Origin: Ambrosia x helenae
Taxonomy: Eukaryota; Streptophyta; Magnoliopsida; Asterales; Asteraceae
NCBI GenBank assembly: GCA_030844895.1
Contig: CM061232.1
Location: 86,493,769-86,557,768 of the forward strand
Direction of reading: 5' to 3'
DNA length: 64,000 nt
Shown here: positions 56,501 through 64,000 of the stretch, piece after piece
Layout: every line of letters begins with the position of its first letter
Numbering within the stretch: the first letter of the stretch is position 1
Position numbers and translations under genes: made by a program
Notes under the pieces: model-generated
Seen by the model: only the letters and a program-made list of their open reading frames with translations
The model's database searches: none
What the model was told of the DNA's origin: nothing

Positions 56501-57192
56501 TGTACTTTTCATCAAAGATCATTTGCAGGAATCTCGGGTATTAAAGAAACTTCTTATTCTTCAATCCTCTCAATGGTTCCAGCATGTGTTCAAGTATCAT
56601 TCCAGATACATTGAATGGTTTGTTCAAGATCAGGGCAACCATTAAAGAGCTAATACTCTTTCTCATTACGTCATAACCTCCACTCACTGATCCAAAAACA
56701 TGTAGCATAACGTGAGCAAGGTACTTGAACTTCGGGCACAACTTTCCTTTATGTAATGAACCATCAGTAATTGGCCCATTATACTTCATTCTCAGGAAAC
56801 ACTTTCTCTGCTCAATCCAAGAAAGAAATCTCGATCAGTCTTCTTATCCGTCAGCTTCAATGCTTCTCTGATGTCGTCTTCAGAAATAATCACAAACTCC
56901 CCCTGAATCGTACTCACGATAGCAGATTCGTTGTTCCAATAATCCATTCTGGCATTCGTCCAGAATTCTCTTTGGTGGTCTCTGTATATGATGGCAGGAG
57001 TAGCAATAGCAACAACGACACGGCTTCTCTTCAAAAAGTCAACAATACCGTGAATTCGGTATGTTTCTTCAAATCGCCTAGATAAGCACAGCAGTTGTGT
57101 GCCTCTTTGAAAGGTAAATCCTCTTCAGGTTTCTTCCTGCTGCCTTGTCTGATGAACCTGCGGGAATGTTAGAACTCTGTGGCTTAGACATG
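53562..57192 (-). pseudogene. long ORF in the envelope-like position of the copia element
   Basis: The largest open piece (53562-56522, 986 aa) continues upstream, in frame, past a TAA at 56541-56543 (KYNGPITDGSLHKGKLCPKF, YLAHVMLHVFGS). It then passes a frame change near 56795 to SRVVVAIATPAIIYRDHQRE and a further shift to a likely ATG near 57192 (MSKPQSSNIPAGSSDKAAG). Layout: a globular N-terminal part; a Lys/Ser/Glu-rich part with several nuclear-signal-like clusters (PEAKRKRQ, KKTSRRQK, PMKKRAK); a coiled coil at about residues 330-425 of the 986-aa piece; K7 and poly-Asp runs near 480-520; and a conserved-looking C-terminal domain (GSFYKFHNELFKGKALGWKY, then HFSKDFMWWYYDWKTAEAII). I see no signal peptide or membrane segment, so 'envelope' describes position only. 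Function unknown. Confidence 0.75.
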
Positions 57193-59385
57193 ATTAAACT
57201 GCAAAACAAATCAAGAAAACACGTTAAAAACGAACAAAATAAACAAAATATGAAATTTTTGATTTTGAAAATCTACATTCGACCAATCGAAGGTACGAAT
57301 GAGGAAAATGGGGTTGGAATATGGAATATAAGGTTCGAATGTGAAAAATCAGTTTTAAAAATGTACATTCGACCCTTTAATCCACTTTCGACCGTTTGAA
57401 CAGCTACATTCGACCAAAAAGCCACTTTCGACCCTCTTGAATTGGTCGAACGTGTGTGTTCATCTTCAAAATTTCCAGATTTTGATTTTGTGCTTAAACA
57501 TGCCATTTTGATTTGTAAGGCATCTAATATGACCGATAAACCTTTCCCAATCAACAATTGTTATGATTATTCATTGTTTAAGTGTTTTATCCTAAAATCT
57601 AGGGTTTGAAACTTTTAATCAATCAATTGGTTAATCTGTGATGATTAAACCCTGGATTTTGGTATATTCTCCCCCTAAAACACTTAGACACAAAATCCCT
57701 ATCATCAATTTGCACAATCAAAGTCCAGAAGACTTGATTTGATTCATGCTAGGGTTCGATCAGAAAATTGACGATTCTGACTTTGTTACGGGATGGATAC
57801 CTGCAAATAACCTCTTAAAATGATTAGCAAGAAACAAGGATTACAATGGTAGGATTTTAAAAACACAAGAAACAAGGGGTCTTAATCTCAGAATTTTGAA
57901 AAAAAAAAAATAAATGGGGTTTGAAAGTGTAGAAAGGGTATATATAGGCTCCACATTCGACCATTCGTGTAGGGCGAATGTGAAATTTTTTCCACCTTCG
58001 ACCCTATTTAAAGGTTCGAATGTAGAAAAATGGTTCGAATGTAAAAATGACATAAGAACACTCACATTCGACCATTTGAAAGGTTCGAATGAGCAGCAAA
58101 ATTCCACATTTGACCCATCGAAGGGGCGAATGAAATTTGGAATTTTTGAACTTTTTACCAAATCTCAAAATCCAGTCCCGTTCAATATTTTTCTCAACTT
58201 TTAAGCATCCGACATTCATTATTTCTCATTTAATGATGACAAAACTCAAATGGTCCATCAAGCTTTAGAAAATCACCATCAACCACACCTAAAATATAAA
58301 ATTTTTGTTAAAACACACCTAAAATCTTTTAGAGTTTTTAATTTTTGACGAGAAATGTAAAATGCATAAATGTAAAGAAAAAGCAGTAAATGTTTTGTGA
58401 TTTCCGGTAAGAGGATCATATCAGTTATTGAGAAATCTGATCACACCGTTGATCTTATGATTTATTATCATTAAAGACAATGTGTGATCTGGCAACTGCT
58501 GATATTGTTGTCCACATAAGCTCACATGCAGACTGTTGTGCAGTGCTTTAGACTGATACGGTTATTTATAGTATAAACTCAATTATCTGTGGTTCCCATG
58601 CACACGACATACTCCCGTATCAAGAAGTAAATGCACAAAGACTCATTGTAACGCGTGATTATGCTTTCGTCATCTGTAATTTACAAGGTATGAGGCATAG
58701 AGATGTACAGGTCAACAATTCAATACTACAAAGTAACTTATGCACTCTACCAGGTTGAGGGCTGATATCAATCATGATTTGTATCAATGATTGGATACGA
58801 TGCATTAGATAATCTTTGATTATCGTCATACATTGAAAGTTCCTCAATTCGGTAACTTTAGGATTTGGCTTTATAGCTCTTTTATAAAGATACCCTGTCT
58901 GATCTAGGTCCGTAATGACTTACAGCAGAAGATCAGAGAGGCTATCCCCAGATAACTAATAACATAACGACCCGAAACCTCCGAATTTTGTACAAATACC
59001 CTATCAAACGAAATTATGGTACTAAGACCATATGCCCATGAGGAGTTCATCCACACAGCAATTTGTTTGATATGTATGTATCAGGCACACAGTAATAGGT
59101 CTACGAATCCTATCAGCACATCACACAGACTCAAACACACGCCTTATATTGCATTACACTTCTTTAGCATGCGTCAGATCCCCACTGATGTACTATCATT
59201 TCCCCTTTTTCTTCTGGAAATCATTTTGGATTTTTCTAATTTTTATGTTTTTTTTAGAATTTTTCAATGTTTTTGTTTTTTCTAAAAATAAACTCCCCCT
59301 AAAATGAAAAACATATTTTTGGGTTTTTGTATTTTCTGAAAAACAGTAAAAACTAAAACTACAAAGCGATAAACCGAGGTGATGA
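57193..59385 (-). other. non-coding spacer between pol and the downstream ORF
   Basis: About 2.2 kb without a real ORF. It contains two clusters of TTCGACC/GGTCGAA words (57270-57450 and 57950-58130). The interval 58200-59385 shows nothing else recognisable apart from a T-rich tract near 59220-59290 and CTCCCCCT words at 57670 and 59291. Confidence 0.65.
57936..58130 (-). promoter_or_regulatory. LTR-like promoter module upstream of the downstream ORF
   Basis: On the minus strand several GGTTCGAATG and GGTCGAA words run into GGTCGAATGTGGAGCC and then TATATATACCC (TATATATA at 57939-57946). The same order and wording occurs in both LTR copies. It lies about 740 bp upstream of the likely ATG of the long ORF and reads towards it. 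An internal promoter is the simplest reading. A second cluster at 57270-57450 would fall in its leader. Confidence 0.45.
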
Positions 59386-60852
59386 TCAGTCTTGTTTTTC
59401 TTTTATACCATTAGCTTTTAAAAGATATTCAAATCTTGATTTATCAAAAGCTTTGGTAAAAAGATCTGTATGTTGATATTCAGTGTGGATTGTGACCATA
59501 TCGATCAACTCTTTTGCATAACAATCATGGATAAAATGATATTTGATCCGGTTATGTTTAGCTTTCGAGTGATTGACTAAATCTTTTGTTAATGAAATTG
59601 AGGCATCATTATCACAGTATATAGGGGTTTTAAGAAATTGCAAACCGTAGTCCACCATCTGTTGTTGTATCCAGAGAACTTGTGAGCAGCAACTTGATGC
59701 TGAGATGTATTCTGCTTCACATGTGGATAAGGCGACTGCAGTTTGTTTCTTGCATTGCCAGGTCACGAGCCTGCTCCCCATAAACTGACATCCAGCCGTT
59801 GTGGATTTGCTATCTTTGTCACAGCCTCCCCAATCTGCATCATTAAAAGCAATTAGGTCAAAATTATCATCATTAGGGTACCATAGTCCTCTCGACGGAC
59901 AACCCTTCAGATATCTAAGGATACGTTTGACAGCTTCCAAATGACTTTGTTTCGGCTTCGATTGATAACGTGCACAAAGACATGTGGGAAACATTATATC
60001 TGGTCTGGATGCAGTGAGGTACATCAGAGATCCAACGATTGCTCTGTATGTAAAAGGATCAGTCATCTCCCCCTTAGCGTCAACACCAATCCCGTGATTA
60101 GGTTGTATCGAGGTATCCATCGGCTTCGAATCATCCATCTGGAATCGGCTCAAGACTTCAGAAACGTATTTGGTTTGGTGAATAAAGATCCCCGTTGGTC
60201 TTTGGTCCACCTGCAAGCCTAGGAAAAACTGCATCTCTCCCATCGCACTCATTTCGAACTTTTCCTGCATAACCTTTTCAAACTCCCTGCACAAAAGTTC
60301 ATTAGTAGATCCAAATATAATGTCATCAACATAAATTTGAACTAGAAGCAAGTCATCTCCTGTTCGTTTTGTGAACAGTGTGCAATCTACCAAACCTCGC
60401 TTAAATCCTTTGGATAGAAGATACATGCTCAGCTCCTCATACCATTGCCTTGGAGCCTGGTGCAACCCATAGAGAGCTTTGTTTAGAACATAGACCTTAT
60501 CCCGGTGGATAGGATCTTCAAAGCCTGGTGGTTGACCTACGTAAACTTCCTCCTTGACCACACCATAAAGAAACGCGCTTTTAACGTCCATTTGATACAC
60601 CTTGAATTTCTTGTAAGATGCAAACGCCAGAAACATGTGGATAGCTTCTAAACGTGCAACCGGTGCATAAATCTCATTATAATCAATTTCTTCCACTTGA
60701 TGAAAGCCTTGTACGACCAATCGAGCTTTGTTCCTAACAATCACTCCTCTGTCATCCTTCTTGCATTTAAATACCCATTTAGTTCCAATCTTTTTCCGTC
60801 CTGGAGGTGAATCTGTCAACGTCCACACTCCAAGTTTCTGGAACTGCAATAA
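59386..60852 (-). pseudogene. copia pol: reverse transcriptase and RNase H
   Basis: A minus frame of about 489 codons is open from the junction with the embedded LTR to the natural stop. Motifs in order: FQKLGVWTLTDSPPGRKKIG, WVFKCKKDDRGVIVRNKARL, DYNEIYAPVARLEAI, KVYQMDVKSAFLYG, YGLHQAPRQWYEEL, QIYVDDIIFGSTNE (active site, about residue 184 of the ORF from 60882), EMSAMGEMQFFLGLQV, SLMYLTASRPDIMF, FNDADWGGCDKDSKSTTAGC (RNase H), STCEAEYISASSCCSQVLW and CDNDASISLTK. The Asp pair and RNase H acids are present. It lacks its N-terminal link to integrase because of the insertion, so it is not translated as pol. The first ten residues of the called ORF come from the LTR. Confidence 0.93.
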
Positions 60853-61390
60853 TGTAAGCGCGTAGGATCGTCTAAACAACAAAGATAATGATCAAACAAG
60901 TTCAATTCAGGTGCGGAATCCCTGAATTGATCACAAAATGATAATAAAACTAGCAAAACACAGAAATCATCATAAACATCTTTAATTCATTCACTTTGAT
61001 AAAGGATTACACTTGAAATCACAATTTATAATGATTAAAAGACTTTTACAGACTCAATAATAAACCTAGGGAGAACACACACAGGGAGGGAAAACAAAAT
61101 GTCAAAAGTTACAATTCAAAAATCAACTTGTCCTTATATAGGCCTGCACATTCGCCCATTTGTGTTGGTCGAATGTGCAGGTTCGACCATTTGACATGGT
61201 CGAACCAAGTCATTACAATACATAAAATCTACCTTCGACCTTCCTGTGTACCTTCGACCCATCTGTTCCACCTTCGACCATTCAAAGCTACATTCGACCA
61301 TTCCATATTCCACATTCGACCAAACGATTGTGAACAAAACTTTATATAATCCGCAATCCAATAGCATTAGTCGCAATATATGCATCTACA
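60853..61390 (-). repeat. LTR of the embedded copy (538 bp)
   Basis: The minus strand starts TGTAGATGCATATATTGCGA and ends CCTACGCGCTTACA. It has a TATA box at 61135-61140 and the GGTCGAA array at 61145-61325, as in the other LTR. Confidence 0.8.
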
Positions 61391-61403
61391 AACTCCCCCT
61401 CGA

Positions 61404-62835
61404 CTATTGCTTGGATTGCTTGAGTTTACGTTCTTGGTCCATCGTCTTGTTCATGAGCTTGATACGCAGTAACGTCTTCTGTTCCTTGGTCATCACTGGT
61501 TCAAAAGTTTGTTTCAGTTTCTTCTTTTTAACTTCTTGAACTTTCCGAACTTTCACAAACTTTCCCAGTTTCTTATCAAAATCACATCCAGCATTCGCAT
61601 CCCATGCAAAGCATAAGAATACCACACGTTGGTATTTGCTTGCCTGTTCACTATCCTTAGCTTCACAGTAAATCAGATTATAATAGAGCATTATAATATC
61701 CTCATGCGAACAGTTGATCAACCACATAGGATCAAAGATGTGAATCTTCTTGAAGTCCTTTGCACCATCCTTCAACACTATAATAGCCTCTGCAGTCTTC
61801 CAATCATAGTACCACCACATGAAGTCTTTAGAAAAGTGTTGTGGGATCTGCATCAACGGAATATGTTTCAACACTTTAGGTGGTTTATACTTTAACGTCA
61901 CCTTGGGCATCCCAGTAATATCATCAATCTCTTTCTTATGAACAATTCTTTTCGGGTACTGGGAGTAAACAGGTTCCATTTAGTTCTGCTTTCTCTCGAC
62001 ATACGATCTGCAAAGTATGCAACATGATCGTTTACAGAACCTGTCATCTCATGTCTGCAAATGTCACGAATAGCCCAGTATGGTAATGTCTTCAAGTCAT
62101 GGAATCTGTCAAAATACAAAATTCCTTTTTCCCATTTAACAGCTACACACTTCAACTGTTTCATGAACTTTAATCCAAGAGCTTTTCCTTTAAACAAGTC
62201 ATTGTGAAACTTGTAAAAGCTACCTTGAACTTCTCTCTTTGGACGGTTCGCCTCTTTCTCTTTAAGCTTTCTCAACAGCTCTTTCAAAGCGTCAGATTGT
62301 TCAATGTGTGGCTTATTACAATCTGAAAACACTTTTTCAACAAATCTCTTACTCTTTTCATGAGCAAGTTTCTCAGCCTTACTCAGCATCTCATCGGTGA
62401 ATTCAGGAAATCCAGAATCTTTGTTATTCTTGAAATATTCTGGATATTCCTCACTCGTGATATCCTCATTCTCTACTTTCTCAAATACTGGTACATCTCT
62501 GTCATCAGAGTGATTACCTGCTTCTTTTTCAGGTATGTTCGGTATCTGATTATTAATCATCAACTCCTCCAGAGTTTTACCAACCTGTTTCGCCAATCCT
62601 TCCAAAATCTCCTTTGACATGGCTGCAGAAACTTCTCCATCTTCTAAGTCAGGATCATTGTACTCCAACTTGAATCTCATATCATTAGACTCAAATATCT
62701 CAGGAAATCTGCCAGTCATCTCGATCGTCCAGACTCTGTCAGTCAACATCTGGCGATACATATTCTTGTCATCATCAGATAAAGATCTGATCTTTTCATT
62801 CCAAAGGATACTATCATCATCAACTGTACTGAGTC
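61404..62835 (-). pseudogene. C-terminal third of the envelope-position ORF (second copy)
   Basis: The frame 62761-61898 reads IFESNDMRFKLEYNDPDLED, GSFYKFHNDLFKGKALGLKF and PYWAIRDICRHEMTGSV, shifts frame near 61975, and continues as YPKRIVHKKEIDDITGMPK, then HFSKDFMWWYYDWKTAEAII, to the stop at 61404. It corresponds to about residue 520 onward of the 986-aa piece and is clearly similar but not identical. That shows the C-terminal domain is conserved between copies at the protein level. Confidence 0.85.
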
Positions 62836-63470
62836 TTTAATTCTTGCGTACATGCAGTTGGCAGTCACAAAGCTTCTCCTTATCTGAATTCCCGCAGTAG
62901 GATCTCCCAGTATATAGTCAACTGGATGATCTTTATTTGCAAGTGTTGATGCCACTGTGTCAACTGTTAATTCATCATCTAAGTTGGAGCCAATTGCTCT
63001 TGTAGCCACTTCTTCATTAGTAAAATCTGTCCCGAACTGGTTCGTGAAAGGTTCTTCTTTAGGTTCGGTGGCAGGTTCGGTAGATGTAGATTGATTGTTT
63101 CCCGAAGAGTTTGCTTGAGCATATGTCTTGTCCTTTTCTGCAGAAATTGGGACTATTGAACGAGGTGAAACAAAGTCGTCGTCATCCTCAGCAACAATCA
63201 CTGGTTCTTCATCTGGTTTTGCATTAAAGGTGTGAGGAACATTAAAGGATTTAAAACATAATCATAATCGAACATCCAACTGGGTTCCTGTGCACTATCC
63301 TTTGGTGAGTAACTAGTTATTTCAATGTTGAAAGCAATTTTAATTTAGCAGCTCTTTCCAAAAGGTGTGAATGTAAATAAAAAACATCCCCTGGATAAGC
63401 CTCGCGCCCAGAAGGCGAAGTAGCGAGTCTGGGGGCGCTATCGGCCATGTTCACTGATAAGCTTTCTACT
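62836..63470 (-). pseudogene. copia pol: integrase-RT linker
   Basis: The minus frame holds the acidic linker (VIVAEDDDDFVSPRSIV, then STSTEPATEPKEEPF) and the conserved stretch before RT, DHPVDYILGDPTAGIQIRRS and FVTANCMYA, where the embedded element begins. Upstream (63230-63470) the text continues in other frames (VFNKSKGVVESLSVNMADS, GDVFYLHSHLLERAAKLK) with stops near 63230-63340. Such linkers are poorly conserved and have no enzyme role. Confidence 0.75.
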
Positions 63471-64000
63471 ACACCTTTAGATTTATTAAAAACGCGTTTA
63501 TTTGGTGATCCAGGTACATAACCAAGGAAAAATCCCTCGTCAGAAACCTCACCAAATTTTGGTTGGTTTTATTTTTAAGAATAGTGCAAGGCGTCCCAAA
63601 TGGTTCAAAATCTTTGATATTTGGTATTCGACCGTTCAAGAGTTCATAACACGTTTTATTGTGTTTCTTGACGGTCAAAACCCTATTCAGAACGTAGCAA
63701 GCTGTATTCACAGCCTCCCCCCAGAATTGAACAGGAAGCTTAGAGTCAGCTAGCATTGTCCGCGCTGATTCAATCAAAGTCCTATTTTTCCTCTCTGCAA
63801 CTCCATTCTGCTGTGGCTCATAAGGAGCACTAAATTGATGTTCAATTCCCTTGCGAATGCTAAAGATTGAAAATGTGCTGTTCTTGAACTCCGATCCGTT
63901 GTCACTTCTGATTCTCTTGAGAGTAGTGTTGAATAGATTCTCTACTTGAAGAATGAAGTTTGTTAAGATGTCTCCTGTCTCATCCTTTGAACCTAAGAAA
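63469..64000 (-). pseudogene. copia pol: integrase core, C-terminal part
   Basis: From the window edge the minus frame reads RIRSDNGSEFKN (second catalytic Asp), GIEHQFSAPYEPQQNGVAER (catalytic Glu), LIESARTMLADSKLPVQFWG and VNTACYVLNRVL, typical of copia integrases. A frame change near 63580 separates it from the following GYVPGSPNKRVFNK. The first catalytic Asp and zinc finger lie beyond the window. Confidence 0.9.

Larger units (their letters stand above)
60853..62835 (-). mobile_element. 3' end of a second copy of the same copia, embedded in pol
   Basis: On the minus strand this holds the last third of the envelope-position ORF, a polypurine tract (61391-61402) and a complete LTR (60853-61390). 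It matches 53042 to about 54975 throughout. On its 3' side pol resumes exactly at the LTR end (TTACA then TTATTGCAG). On its 5' side pol stops after TANCMYA. About 25-30 pol codons are missing and there is no target duplication. Confidence 0.85.
53042..64000 (-). mobile_element. Ty1/copia retrotransposon, SIRE/Maximus-like, 3' part
   Basis: Minus-strand order from the window edge: integrase, linker, RT, RNase H, a 2.2-kb spacer, a long ORF in the envelope-like position, polypurine tract, 3' LTR. INT before RT defines copia; an extra ORF between pol and the 3' LTR is characteristic of the SIRE lineage. A second, 5'-deleted copy of the same family is embedded in pol (60853-62835). The 5' part lies outside the window. 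Several frameshifts and stops make it inactive. Confidence 0.88.

Noticed and set aside
57273..58219. Small ORFs of 70-106 aa in the pol-ORF spacer
   Set aside because: Built from the TTCGACC repeat context (repeated IRPFDGSN-like text) on both strands; no independent coding signal.

Overview
The window is plant nuclear DNA built almost entirely of transposable elements nested in one another. RT sequence style, MITE TIR types, SINE heads and a SIRE-type copia with a long extra 3' ORF suggest a eudicot, most likely Asteraceae; that lineage call is inference from recalled family flavour, not a database match. I found no intact host gene, rRNA gene, functional tRNA gene or CRISPR array.

Layout. 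1-8283: 5' part of a decayed Ty3/gypsy (Tekay/Del-like) element on the minus strand, with an initiator-tRNA-Met PBS and a long 5' LTR split by a 1.33-kb Mutator-like element (9-bp TSD). 8284-19600: a MITE/Helitron zone: two Tourist-like MITEs (one split by a 2.36-kb Helitron), a hAT MITE, a 3.1-kb Helitron, a Mutator-like MITE, a PIF/Harbinger remnant split by a small Helitron, two tRNA-derived SINEs and a tandem Helitron pair. 19601-23219: an L1-type LINE with a 1017-aa RT ORF whose active-site motif reads YAND. 23220-28189: LINE tails, a 484-bp near-palindrome, a hAT MITE and a Mutator-like element with a G-rich loop. 28190-33377: a second, 5'-truncated L1 with a 15-bp TSD. 33866-34967: another Helitron and a third SINE. 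35490-42320: a young non-autonomous Athila/Tat-type LTR element (1.75-kb LTRs, TSD ACCAT, tRNA-Asp PBS). 42380-46103: a broken coiled-coil gene of the plant 'putative gypsy-type transposon' kind, with a hAT element in an exon. 46104-about 53041: a gypsy-type element with LTRs and PBS but no gag-pol. 53042-64000: a SIRE-type Ty1/copia element on the minus strand that runs off the window. It has a 3' LTR, a long ORF in the envelope-like position, RT/RNase H and part of the integrase, and its pol is split by the 3' end of a second copy of the same family.

How the parts relate. Almost every ORF is a transposon protein carrying stops or frameshifts. The non-autonomous elements depend on proteins made elsewhere. 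The most unusual signal is in the copia element. A promoter-like module (a GGTCGAA motif array running into a TATA box), present in both LTR copies, recurs between pol and the downstream ORF, which suggests that ORF has its own promoter.
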